A DNA stretch of 64,000 nt from Linanthus parryae (Eukaryota > Streptophyta > Magnoliopsida > Ericales > Polemoniaceae). Position 1 is the stretch's first letter. Every line of letters starts with the position of its first letter. The DNA is taken from the NCBI GenBank assembly GCA_023055425.1, contig JALGPY010000010.1, forward strand, positions 18,015,363 through 18,079,362. Direction: 5' to 3'. This document shows, piece after piece, positions 54,851-64,000 of the stretch. The translations under genes and the position numbers were made by a program. Under the pieces are notes generated by a model. The model worked only from the letters and a program-made list of their open reading frames with translations, searched no databases and had not been told where the DNA came from.

Positions 54851-55574
54851 TTTGAGTATCGTACTGTTGCTCTTGATGAAGTTTGCAATAAGCCTGAACT
54901 AGCTTTTTTCTGGAGATTCTGGATGAAACAAGAGTGTAATGTTGACTTAATGAGCTAGGACTGGCTGCAAACTTTCTCTCTGTACATATTTTTTCTTTTG
55001 TACATATTGGCAACATTGTGAAAATCTGAAAAGTTATTATATTTTTTGCCATGTCCATCTTCATAAATTACAATCTAACTACATCGAGTGTCCCAGATTT
55101 TGAACTATAAGGGTGAACTTGGGCATCAAAGTCCTTACCACGAGGGGGTAATACTTGGCATTTTGTGTAGGGACAGTTGCAGAGTGGATTCAGTACTAGC
55201 TTTAATGATCTTCCTTATAATGATGCTAACAAACAAATTTCATAATCTTGCCTATATAATAATGTATGCGGTATGATATCGTGTACATCCAATATCCAAT
55301 CCCTGCACCAAATATGCTACCAAATATGCTCTTAATATTGTGGGACGTTTAGAAACTTGTCTGGTTTTAGGAGTCTGTTTTTTAGCCTTCAGATAGAAAG
55401 CGATGAGACACTATGATTGTTGTCATATATCCATAAAAGATATGAACTGGCGGCGTCGTTGTCTGCAATAAAGACAATGAATTGCTTGATCTATAGGATT
55501 CTCCCCTTACAATTCTTTTACAACAGCCACAAGGTAGTAAAAACATCCAAAAACAATTTGTAATCTGAAAGCAT

Positions 55575-55580
55575 TTTATT
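55575..55580 (-). terminator. Polyadenylation signal of the transporter gene
   Basis: AATAAA on the minus strand, about 100 bases past the stop codon at 55681. Confidence 0.5.
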
Positions 55581-55680
55581 ACAATGTCAACAAGGGCAAG
55601 AGTGCAGCATCTGTATGAATTCAACCAAGTTAACCGATAAGTTAACTGTTAATTACACAGAATACATCTGGTTTACACAC

Positions 55681-58357
55681 CTAAGCAATTATGGATGTTT
55701 TTTCTCCTTCTTCCATGCCGTCCATTGTGTCATACAAGGGCTTGTTAGAAGTCTCAGGTAGGTAAAACGCTAGCAGTCCTCCCACAAACCCACATATCCC
55801 AAACACAACAAATGGCAAACCACTGCCTAAGACCACCACAAAGGGCGATAAAATTGCACCAGTTTGGGACCCTTGTGTTGTACACCCTAGAGCCGCGTTT
55901 CTAACCACTGTCGGAAATAGCTCCACCGTGTATATAAACAACAGGTTATACGTCCCAGCCATACCAAATATCCCCAAAACACCACAAACTATTCTTACCA
56001 CTTTCCACGCCCCATTTTGTCGTATTAAGCTCCCCAAGAGACAGAAAACCCCACTGAACCATAGCGTCCCAATTGTCATTGTTCTCCTACCAAGCCTATC
56101 CAACAGAATCGCTGTCAACAAGAATGCAGGCATTTCAGCTACTGCATTAAGGAACACATTGAGGTAGAGGTTAGAACCGAGGTTCGCTGCATTTAAGCTA
56201 AGGCCATAATACACCAGCGAGCACAAGAAGTTAATGGCCATTGATATAATCAACCTCATACGAGTGATTGGTGACCGTAACACATCCACTAGCGAGCCTG
56301 TAATGGCTTCTTTTGTTGTTCCATTTTGATTTTTATTCGCCCCGTTTTGTTCATGATCGTATACTTCCTCATCATCAAGGGCTAGTGTAATACCTTCATC
56401 GAGGTGTCTCCCATTGGCTTTCGCAATGCTACGCATGATGTCCATGGCTTGGGTTATTTTACCACGAATAAGGTACCAGCGAGGTGAATCAGAGACGAAA
56501 GGAAGGACAGCGAGGAAGAGGATAGAGGGAATGGATGTGGCAATGTAGAGGGCTCGCCATGTTTGGAATATATATGCTATTCCAGAGAGCATGGCAATGC
56601 CTGATGAGAAGAAGTAGAAAGTGGACATCCCTGCTGCGCCGCGCTTGGTGGGGCCGATGGGCTCTGTGGCGAGCACGAAAGCGCACAGGCCAACACCACC
56701 AGTGCTGAAGCCAGTGAGGAGTCGTAGTAGGGCGTATGTCCAGAAATTAGGAGATAGAGCTGTTAAACACCCGAATATCCCATTCAGTACACAAACGATA
56801 GTTAAAGATCCTTTCCTTCCCAGGAACGAGTCTGATAGATGGCCAAATGTTCCTGCACCTGAATCAAAAGAACAAAAGCGCAGGTGTATTATTATTGGGG
56901 ATTGTATGATTCCAACCAAGAAGAGCAAAATTAAATTCTGGGGACACCATGAGCGTAGCATGATAGATGTTGATCTGGATTTGACTGAAATGTCAAAGAT
57001 ATGCTTTTGACATGCTAGATTTACCAAAATATTCTTAGTTATATCAGAATAATCTCTAAAACAAAGTATTAAACTAACTTTCATGTACATAAAATCCCAG
57101 ATAGATTTACCACCGGATTTCATAGCCAATCTCAGATCTCATGAACCAATTAACTGCTGATTATTACTCCTTAATGAATAATCTCTACTTCTGCTGGTTT
57201 AATATGAATAATCTCTACTTAATGAATAATCTCCTACTCTAAATCAAAGTATTAAACTATCTTTCGTTATACGTAAAACATCAAACATAAAATAAAATAG
57301 TATTTGAAACAAAATATGTAATTCCATATGTGAACTAAAAGTAATTGATATCCGAGATCTCATGATACTGTAAACTCTTGATGTGGTACTTCTCCACGAA
57401 TAATCTCTACTTAAACATGATACATGAATCGTATTGCAAATTTAGTTAGATTGACTAAAATTTAACATGATATACGGAACAAAGTATCAAACCAACTCGA
57501 TCTCCTTGTACATAAAACATGGATAGTCTTTGGAACAAAATAATACTAATCAGAATCCAAAGGATTTCATCGACAATCCTAGATCTCATGAATCAATTAA
57601 ATGAACTCCTGATGATCTCTATTTTCCGCTGGTTTGATATGAAAAGTAACTCAGTCAAGTTTCAGGTGAAGCTTGAGCTCCTACTTCACTGTTTATATCA
57701 AATCCTAGCTAGGGAGCCAAGATACAAAATCTATTGTAACACATTTCATAAAAACATGATACTTTGTGCATCTTGGCATCAATGGCATAGGTGAAAATAA
57801 ACGTTGGATTTTAGTCCCTTTTACATCTGATTTCTCAACTTAAATTGTTGGTCCCTGATAGGTAGAGTGGTCTACAAAATAAAGTTGTCAACCTGATGCT
57901 GAAAATGAAGAGATTCAGGAAATGAGGAGGAATTTGAGAACTCACCGACCATGCAGCCGGCAAAAAACAGAGCCTGAACCAAACCAACCTTATATTTCTG
58001 GTCACAAACCAAACCCCACTCTGCCACTGTAGAGCTACCTGAACCGCCGACCCATTCCCACGAACCACGCTCCAAACCACAAACACCGCTCACCGCAGAC
58101 AAACAATTCCCATCGTTGCCGCCCAAGCACCGCCACTCAGGCTCACGGTCCGCGAAAATCATGACCATGGTGTGCAAGGCCTCCAGAGTCCAAGCCAAGC
58201 TCGTCAAAACAAAGTGCTTCAACTGCCACCGACCAAACTCTCCACAGTAATTCTGCAACATGCCGTCAATGCAAACCTTCTCCTGTTTTGTTTTCTTTTC
58301 TGGAGGTGGGATTAGCGGTGACCGGAGGTCCGCCGCCGGCAAATAGGTGTACGACAT
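55681..58357 (-). CDS. Organic cation/carnitine transporter (OCT-type, MFS), two exons
   Basis: Exon 1 is 58357-57946 and exon 2 is 56858-55681. The donor GTGAG is at 57945 and the acceptor is TTTTGATTCAG. The G|GT split gives an unbroken 529-residue protein, the usual length for plant OCTs. Exon 1 has CIDGMLQNYCGEFGRWQLKH, a first membrane segment, and EPEWRC with several Cys in the first outer loop. The MFS signature GTFGHLSDSFLGRKGSL spans the exon junction. Exon 2 has the second signature SDSPRWYLIRGK, and LDRLGRRTMTIGT, giving 12 predicted membrane helices. By family it is a plasma or vacuolar membrane carrier of carnitine or other organic cations. Closest in my memory to Arabidopsis OCT3/OCT4. 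All sequence looks intact, so probably a working gene. Confidence 0.92.
56859..57945 (-). other. Intron of the transporter gene, with diverged internal repeats
   Basis: 1087 bp. Motifs such as AGATCTCATGAA.CAATTAA and GCTGGTTT.ATATGAA recur near 57136, 57355 and 57580, which suggests old tandem copies of roughly 200-230 bp. No gene. Confidence 0.65.
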
Positions 58358-58417
58358 AGTTCCTTTACTGGCTCTTCGGCTTCCTATTCTCTCTATGGCA
58401 AACTTGTCGAACGTTGC

Positions 58418-58424
58418 TATATAT
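58418..58424 (-). promoter_or_regulatory. TATA box of the transporter gene
   Basis: TTCATATATAGC on the minus strand, about 60 bases before the ATG at 58357. This gives a short 5' UTR of about 30 bases. Confidence 0.5.
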
Positions 58425-58439
58425 GAACTCGGTTAGCCA

Positions 58440-59384
58440 ACTTTTATTGCCTTTGCACAACAATAATAATAGTATAATAGTATTGTGTGGTTACCGTGAA
58501 AACAATATTGTTTGATTACCGTGCAAAACGCAATATATTTAACAATCCATTGCAGGTGCGACGGTTTCAAGCTGCCAGAAACGCACGAGTATTATTATTT
58601 TTAGCGCTCAAAATAGCATTCTTTCTAAATTCTTCTAATGCTTTTGGGTTGCCTTTGATCAACGCTCTATCGTGGTCTGTCCCAAAACAACGGAAAGTTT
58701 CCTGTTTCCTGGTTATAGGAAAAAATTGCTTCTTTTAGGATCACAGCCTGTCAACTTTGTTACACTACTAGACAGAAAACAAACCATTAGTAAGAGTATA
58801 AGACTACAGAATAATTTCCATGTGGACCTCTCAGTGATCAAAGTAGGTCGGTACAACTTTACCTGCTCCATTAGCTATATTTTACTCTCCCAAGGGAACA
58901 TCAGCTGCAAACTTGAAATTTCTTATCTGTCATCTTCTTACGAATTCATATCATGTACCTGGAAATGTAGGCATTAGCAACATTTCTAAGTTTTTCCAAG
59001 AAAAATACCGGCAAGAGTATAGAGTTGATTGGTGAATACAAGCATGCTTGGCATACATGCCTTTAAACAAAAGTGTTTCAAAACTCCGTTTTTTTTTTCT
59101 TCTGAAAATTCATTTAAATGTGCATTTTTCTAGGCTGCCCGTTTAAAAACAAAACAGGCTGAAAATGACTGCTTCGAAAACACCAATGTTCGCATTCTTT
59201 TGACATTTTTTCATACGGTCTTTAAATTATTTCTACCCTTATTGAATGAATTAGGTCGTTGTATTTACAAAAGGATCGATATTAAAAAATATTGTTTGGG
59301 GGTTAGTTCTACTAGTTCCAAGAATAAATTTTCAGAAAAAGGGAAAGGAACTTATGTTTGCGGATGATGGCTTAGTTTGGCAAA
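58440..59384. other. Intergenic, nothing recognised
   Basis: AT-rich, with short frames that lack known motifs. Confidence 0.6.
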
Positions 59385-59502
59385 GTTAGATTATTAGATA
59401 GATTATTGAATGAGTGGTTGAGATAAAGTGTTTTTGTCTCTCTCTCCTCATCTCAACCACACATTCAATAATCTATCCAATAATCTATCTTTGGCAAACC
59501 AG
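59385..59502. mobile_element. Small foldback (MITE-like) element
   Basis: The left half, from GTTTGGCAAAG through TAGATTATT.GATAGATTATT to GAATGAGTGGTTGAGAT, is repeated in inverted order to the right, ending CTTTGGCAAAC. The arms are about 50 bp with few mismatches, separated by about 20 bases of TC-rich sequence. Superfamily not clear. Confidence 0.75.
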
Positions 59503-60045
59503 GCCGATGTGTGTTGCTATATTGTTATACACTTATTATCATTATTATTGAAGTTACTGTTCCTAAGAAAACACAAAAGGATCTGATCACAAATAAAATA
59601 AACATACAACACACAAAGAAGAACCTCGCCTCGGTACTTGTTTGATCCTGCATGTCAGCAACACAGTTCACAGCTTGCAGGAAAAGACTTTAGTGCATCG
59701 TAATTTTTGCACCTTAATGATTTGGGAACATTATTGATGGAAAAAATAAGAAAAAGGCATACGTCAACAAAGTGGCAACAACATCACTACAAAACTCTGG
59801 TCCTGCCAAGAGCACAGGCATGCATGTGGTTCAGAAAGAGGAAAAAATAAAGGAAGAAGATAAGTAGATCGAACATGGCTTCGACTGATGAAACTCCGAA
59901 TTCCACCCATTCCATACTCCGTCACTTAAAGTAACTAGTGGGTTGTATGCACAATCATTACTCAAAAATGCAAGAAAATAACAAGTGACGAAAATTGCTA
60001 ACGGCCTGCAAGCCAAGGCTCTAAGGGAGACGAATGAAGATCTTA

Positions 60046-60105
60046 ACACATGAATACACGTTCCTAAAAAAAAAAAAAAAAAAAAAAGCACACATGAATA
60101 CACGT
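60046..60105 (+). mobile_element. Poly(A)-only retroposed insertion with 16-bp target duplication
   Basis: ACACATGAATACACGT occurs exactly at 60046-60061 and 60090-60105. Between them are TCCT, 22 A, and GC. A poly(A) tract between long direct repeats is the signature of LINE-driven target-primed insertion, here with almost all of the body missing. Confidence 0.8.
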
Positions 60106-60461
60106 CAAGGACAAGCAAATTTCAGTAAACAGATTTCTTGCTATTTCGCGGGAAAGAACGCAATCACTTCACAAGAGTTGATCAAACTTCTTAGAGTGGC
60201 ATTCAGTGGCGGAGCTAGAAAATCAAACTAGCCGGGGCAATTTTTGATATCGTAGATTTTGTTAACGTGATAGTTTTTTTTTTTTTTTTTTTGATACAGG
60301 TGTTAAGGTGATAGTTGAAAATTTAAATTCCAGTCCAGGCAGATTTGTATTTAACATAAGAGTATTAATGTTTTTTAACAATAAAAGAGGGGGTGCTAAT
60401 GTGCTTTTTGGAAAGTCAGGAGCGACAATGGCTACCCTTACCCTAAGCCCTAAGGTGCATC
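60106..60461. other. Intergenic, with GTGGCGGAGCTAG motif and T run
   Basis: A motif GTGGCGGAGCTAG near 60208, common in plant repeats, and an approximately 18-base T run at 60276-60292. No gene. Confidence 0.5.
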
Positions 60462-60773
60462 TGTTAGGGTTTACCTAACACAATAGTAATTCGAGACACT
60501 ATCAAGTCTCCACCCGACACGGACACACGGAAAATAAAACGACACAACTTTAATTCTTTTAATTGATTAAGTAAACGAACGATTACAACTGTTTAAATAG
60601 AAAAATACTAACCCTAACTAGACAGTTTGACAACGGGCTCGGCCCGGTCCTACTGACTAATTGAACAAATAAAAATAAATAAACAAACTACTAACAATAA
60701 TTAATTAATAAATAACGATACTAATTAACGATAGTAATACGAGTGACCCGTGCGATACGGTTAACCCATATCA
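60462..60773 (-). repeat. 3' LTR of the non-autonomous element
   Basis: 312 bp, TG...CA ends, partner of 63009-63319. Confidence 0.92.
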
Positions 60774-61233
60774 ACTCCCCCGCGGTTGAAAAACGCCTTA
60801 TCCTCAAGGCGGATGCCGAAATTAGGTGGCTGATCCATACTACTAGTTGTGTAGGTTGAATTGAAATCGGGCTCAAATTGGTGGGATGAACCAGGCCTAC
60901 TTTGAGTAGAAAAAAACAATCCAGTGGATTTCGAATAAAACCCAGGTTGTGAATGTAGCCCAAAAGAGCCTAATGACTTAACGGTTCGTTTGGATGACCA
61001 TGGATTTGGGGGTGAATTTGGATTTCGAGTGATTTGAAATGAAATTCAATGTTTGGATACCTTTTATGGACGTGGATTTAATTTGGGACAAATCCAACCC
61101 ATTCAATTGTGCTTGATTTCAAATTCCATCAAAACTCATGGAATTTCAAATTCTCGCTGGTGTTGGTGCGCTTTAGTTGTAAAGCCACGAGATTAACATT
61201 CATCTTTAAAGTTTTAAACAGACTGTTCACCTA

Positions 61234-61575
61234 TTGTTTTCTAAGACATCAACAATTACCGGCGACAACACATCACCGGCTACCCTCCTCGACTCTCCTA
61301 TCACCCTGTCCCGGAGAATCATCCAGTCAAATTTCTTTGCAACCCACAAGAGGAACGTCTCGATAACATTCCAGCAAGTCGGAATCCTCCATATATTCTT
61401 TCAAGAATTACAAGACCTCCGCTCCAATCTCTCTGGCTCGGCGATGCTCTGTTTCCACGAGTTCCACGTTGCTTTCCAGTCCAGAAAGCTTTGTTCTTGT
61501 TCGACGATTGCACTAGCGCACGATTATGGATCCTCACGAGATCGGACTTTGTGGCGAATTGAATCTGGATTTTGA
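61234..61575 (+). pseudogene. Captured PUB18/19-like fragment, N-terminal (UND) part 1
   Basis: The frame reads SRRIIQSNFFATHKRNVSIT, then VGILHIFFQELQDLRSNLSG and AMLCFHEFHVAFQSRKLCSC. These match, in order, the N-terminal helical domain of plant U-box E3 ligases of the PUB18/PUB19 type, as I remember that family. The frame then drifts after LWRI. The U-box and ARM repeats are absent. Confidence 0.6.
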
Positions 61576-61639
61576 TTCAAACCGTTGCACTGTTTTCAAT
61601 GTTCTTCCATTGAGTTAAATCGACGCATCCCGAGATAAC

Positions 61640-61912
61640 AGGGAACCGGTCGAACTGGTGGCGAAGCAATCACAAAAAGCGAAATTGGAGCTCGACCCAG
61701 AAGACGAGAGCGCGACGAAGAGAGTGATACTGATTCTGAATCAATTCGAGAACAAATTCGAGCCAGATTGGAGTTTCATCAAGTGGTTTCTCGAGCACCT
61801 TGATATTAGGAGCTGGAGTGATTGCAATCGAGGGAGAAGATTCTTGGAAGATGAGATTAGCTTGGAGTGTGTTCATGGCACTGAAAGAGACATGCCATTG
61901 TTAAGCAGCTGA
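61640..61912 (+). pseudogene. Captured PUB18/19-like fragment, part 2
   Basis: QSQKAKLELDPEDESATKRV, then ILNQFENKFEPDWSFIKWFL and DIRSWSDCNRGRRFLEDEIS. This is the next part of the same UND region in PUB18/19-type proteins, ending before the U-box. A short gap and frame change separate it from part 1. Origin by gene capture is inferred from its place between the transposon ends. Confidence 0.65.
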
Positions 61913-62130
61913 GTAGAGTTCATGAGCTAGTGCAGAGGCGTTCTGTGTAAAACAGAGGATACATATTCATAACATGGAGATGATTGATTAAGGATTCGGT
62001 ATCTCAAATTATAAATTACTAGAACTATCCGAACAAGAGAATTTGAATTTCAAATTTCAGAATTTGGAATTCTAGATTGAAATCTAAATTCAAATTCAAA
62101 TCCTGGTTACCAAACGCAACCTAAAAGAAT

Positions 62131-62964
62131 TTAGCCCATTATTGGGTGGCCGAATTGTAGTATGTGGCCCAAAATAGTTTCCACCATAATTGGATCCGTG
62201 TGGAGGCCCATATGGTGAGGGCAACCCAAGTGAAGAAGCCTAGCAGTAGTAGCTGAGGAAGATACGGAACTTGTGTTTCCCGATTGTAGGTGCGGGAAGC
62301 CATGATTTCCGGCGAAAGTCACAGTAGCGGGAGGTGGGGGTGCCGGAGGTGGTGGCACAAGTGGCGTGGGAACTAGACGAAGCTCGCCGGCGTGGTCAGG
62401 GGGTTCGGGTGGGTAAGGTGCGGCGGCGACGAGATCTGCGTGATGGCCGACGCCCTTGTGGCCGGTAACAGGGCTGGAGATGCCAGTGGTCGGAGAAATT
62501 GGTGGCGTCGATGGTGACTGCAGCACCTTGAGGGCGGCGAGGACGGAGTCTAGTGCTGTTTGGAGCGATGGCGGTTCCTCTGGCAGCGCGAACAGAGCGG
62601 CGACGGCTTCCCGGTTGGTTTCTTGGTTGTCCTTCAAAGCTTGTAGGCTCGATTTGATGGAGGCGACGACATATTTAAGGTAAGTGTTGTCGGTCTCCAA
62701 TTTGTGTAGCCTGGTATCGACGGCCGCGAGAGTTTCCGATGGTGGTGATGGGTGGGTCCTCAGAACGGCGGCAATTTGCTGCTGGTCCTCTTCTGGCGGT
62801 GACAGCGGGGCTTGTTGAGGGTTGGGTGAACGTTGTTCAAGGAATGTGACTCGGTTTTCCAGATCCGTAAATCTGGCTTCGATCTTATCCAGCTTGTCGA
62901 ACATCTGTTTTGTGAATTCTTGGAGTGTTTGGCGGAGTTCGTCAATCACCCCGTTGTTTGCCAT
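62131..62964 (-). CDS. Gag-position ORF of the non-autonomous LTR element
   Basis: 277 residues from the ATG at 62964. The N-terminal 50 residues are a coiled coil (ELRQTLQEFTKQMFDKLDKI). A Pro/Ser-rich region follows, then another helical stretch (KLETDNTYLKYVVASIKSSL) and a Pro-rich C-terminus. It lacks a zinc knuckle and enzymes. It lies about 45 bases from the 5' LTR. The C-terminus runs up to the nested DNA transposon, so the original ORF may have been longer. Such elements need pol from a related autonomous copy. Confidence 0.65.
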   Translation of the reverse strand: MANNGVIDELRQTLQEFTKQMFDKLDKIEARFTDLENRVTFLEQRSPNPQQAPLSPPEEDQQQIAAVLRTHPSPPSETLAAVDTRLHKLETDNTYLKYVVASIKSSLQALKDNQETNREAVAALFALPEEPPSLQTALDSVLAALKVLQSPSTPPISPTTGISSPVTGHKGVGHHADLVAAAPYPPEPPDHAGELRLVPTPLVPPPPAPPPPATVTFAGNHGFPHLQSGNTSSVSSSATTARLLHLGCPHHMGLHTDPIMVETILGHILQFGHPIMG

Positions 62965-62989
62965 TGGTTCACCAGTTGGTTGTGGTGAA

Positions 62990-63006
62990 GTGCAATGAAA
63001 GCACCA
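62990..63006 (-). promoter_or_regulatory. Primer binding site, tRNA not identified
   Basis: On the minus strand TGGTGCTTTCATTGCAC lies two bases from the 5' LTR. It starts with TGG as expected for pairing with a tRNA CCA end, but is neither the iMet nor the Asp site. Confidence 0.5.
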
Positions 63007-63008
63007 AT

Positions 63009-63319
63009 TGTTAGGGTTTACCTAACACGATAGTAATTCGAGACACTATCAAGTCTCCACCCGACACGGACACACGGAAAATAAAACGACACAACGTTAA
63101 TTCTTTTGATTGATTAAATAAACGAACGATTACAACTGTTTAAATAGAAAAATACTAACCCTAACTAGACAGTTTGACCTAACGGGCTCGGCCCGGTCCT
63201 ACTAACTAATTAAACAAAAAAAAAACAAACTACTAACAATAATTAATTAATAAATAAATAACGATACTAATTAACGATAGTAATACGAGTTACCCGTGCG
63301 ATACGGTTGACCCGTATCA
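63009..63319 (-). repeat. 5' LTR of the non-autonomous element
   Basis: 311 bp, TG...CA ends, partner of 60462-60773. Confidence 0.92.
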
Positions 63320-63324
63320 GCATC

Positions 63325-63835
63325 TGCCCTGGTTGCATTGATTTAGTGATAGTTGAGAAAAGTCTCCCATTTCAATGTAAGCTGCGGCGTAACGTGCCAC
63401 AGCCAAAACGAGTCCAGTCTGAAACAAGCTCCGCAGAAGCCCTCTTCATTTCAGTCAGGTAATCGAATAGATACTTCAAAATCTAACTGATTGTAGGGCG
63501 GGTGGCCATTTCTGTATAAGAGCATGTGTTACGCCATAAATAATGTAAACAAGGAAATTTTACAACTACCAGCCGCGTAGCGCAGACTTGTAGGAATTAA
63601 GAAAATGTAGTTTATTGGAACTATAATTGTGTCATCTTAATTCAAGGTGCAAAGATAGATAAACATGTACAACTTTGTTGAAAGAGGGCCGCTCTATGCT
63701 TCACCTTTTTTTATTCACCATTTTATTTCACCTCTTATGTGTCAAGATATGATTGTTGGTAATCATTTATTTTAAGATCTTTCTATAATCATATCAAATC
63801 AAAAACATCCACATAGGGATGAAGTTTTTTCTTTT
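63325..63835. other. Intergenic, nothing recognised
   Basis: No gene or clear repeat seen. Confidence 0.5.
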
Positions 63836-64000
63836 CTTTTCTCTTTTTTTTTGAGGAAAAATAAATAATTTCATAAAATTATGGAGTGATTCCCCCAACT
63901 AGATACAATTGAACTTCCATCCCATCCTGGGTTACAATTCATTCAAATTGTTTGAGTATCTAAATTCCGGCCTACTTGAGCTCCTTGATGAGCCATCATA
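63836..64000 (-). mobile_element. 3' end of a LINE (cut by the window edge)
   Basis: On the minus strand a reading MAHQGAQVGRNLDTQTI resembles the last helix of plant LINE RNase H domains. It is followed by an AT-rich tail and an A-rich tract (complement of the T-rich stretch at 63830-63852), as expected for a LINE poly(A) end. Confidence 0.4.

Larger units (their letters stand above)
60982..62121. mobile_element. Pack-type DNA transposon (Harbinger-like ends) with captured gene fragment
   Basis: The left end GGTTCGTTTGGATGACCA (60983) and right end (complement) GGTTGCGTTTGGTAACCA (62121) are imperfect inverted repeats of about 25 bp that continue into GGATTTG. TAA is found at both outer edges (60979-60981 and 62122-62124), the size and sequence of a PIF/Harbinger target duplication. 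The interior holds coding fragments of a U-box protein and no transposase. GTTTGG-type ends are common in Tourist/Harbinger elements; the superfamily is inferred. Confidence 0.65.
60462..63319 (-). mobile_element. Non-autonomous LTR retrotransposon, complete ends
   Basis: LTRs 60462-60773 (312 bp) and 63009-63319 (311 bp) start TGTTAGGG and end TATCA. The target duplication is GCATC (60457-60461 and 63320-63324). It has one 277-residue ORF on the minus strand and no pol. The polypurine side reads GCGGGGGAGT next to the left LTR, with a stem-loop CGCCTT-GAGGAT-AAGGCG 20 bases further in, as in plant Reina-type elements. About a dozen differences between the LTRs make it older than the Athila insertions. 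A DNA transposon (60982-62121) is nested inside. Confidence 0.92.

Noticed and set aside
55928..57010. Plus-strand frames over the transporter gene (for example 56621-57010)
   Set aside because: They are antisense to the transporter exon 2 and part of its intron, with no features of their own.

Overview
The window looks like nuclear DNA of a flowering plant, probably a eudicot. The evidence is Athila-type and Tat-type Ty3/gypsy retrotransposons with plant tRNA-Asp primer sites, a plant organic cation/carnitine transporter gene, plant-style GT-AG introns, and a captured fragment of a plant U-box ubiquitin ligase. I cannot name the species. About 80 percent of the window is nested retrotransposon. 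Only about 51.9-58.4 kb carries ordinary host genes.

Layout. (1) 1-6348: a decayed Ty3/gypsy element on the minus strand (gag, protease, start of RT; an LTR beginning at 6348), mixed with a plus-strand element end (LTR end at 3442, initiator-Met-type primer site, and a 209-residue ORF that starts like the histone H3 tail). (2) 6349-10632: a plus-strand group of spliced-looking ORF pieces, then a plus-strand promoter and hairpin mini-repeats. It is best read as the antisense-ORF and 3' UTR part of an old Tat-type element. (3) 10633-24806: a very young, apparently intact Athila-type element (two 1614-bp LTRs, target duplication ATCAC, one 1830-residue gag-pol, a second ORF). (4) 24807-47185: the rest of the Tat-type element on the minus strand. 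Its RT is split just after the YVDD motif by (5) a second Athila-type element at 28156-42932 (LTRs 1598/1599 bp, target duplication GACAA, broken gag-pol, a 606-codon second ORF, a 1.1-kb tandem duplication). (6) 47190-51670: a LINE remnant, a decayed plus-strand Athila remnant and a 163-bp direct duplication. (7) 51944-54850: a small two-exon gene. (8) 55681-58357: a two-exon transporter gene. (9) 58.4-64 kb: small repeats, a complete non-autonomous LTR element (60462-63319, target duplication GCATC) carrying a DNA transposon with a captured PUB18/19-like fragment, and a LINE 3' end.

How the pieces act together. The two Athila-type elements share one plan: tRNA-Asp primer site, gag-pol, a conserved two-hairpin junction, a spacer with palindromes, a second ORF with a plant-transposon-type domain where an envelope gene would sit, a long 3' non-coding region, and a GACGAGCAAA...GTGTGGGGGT polypurine tract. 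The first encodes a full set of enzymes and the second does not. Insertion order from nesting and LTR identity: Tat-type element first, then the 28156 element, then the 10633 element.

The two observations I find most unusual are the short ORF that copies the first nine residues of histone H3 and also carries three 11-residue SUMO-interacting-like repeats and an acidic tail, and the clusters of short palindromes (CTTCGYRCGAAG, CTGCGTATATACGCAG, TTTCGYRCGAAA) at matching places in three different Athila families.
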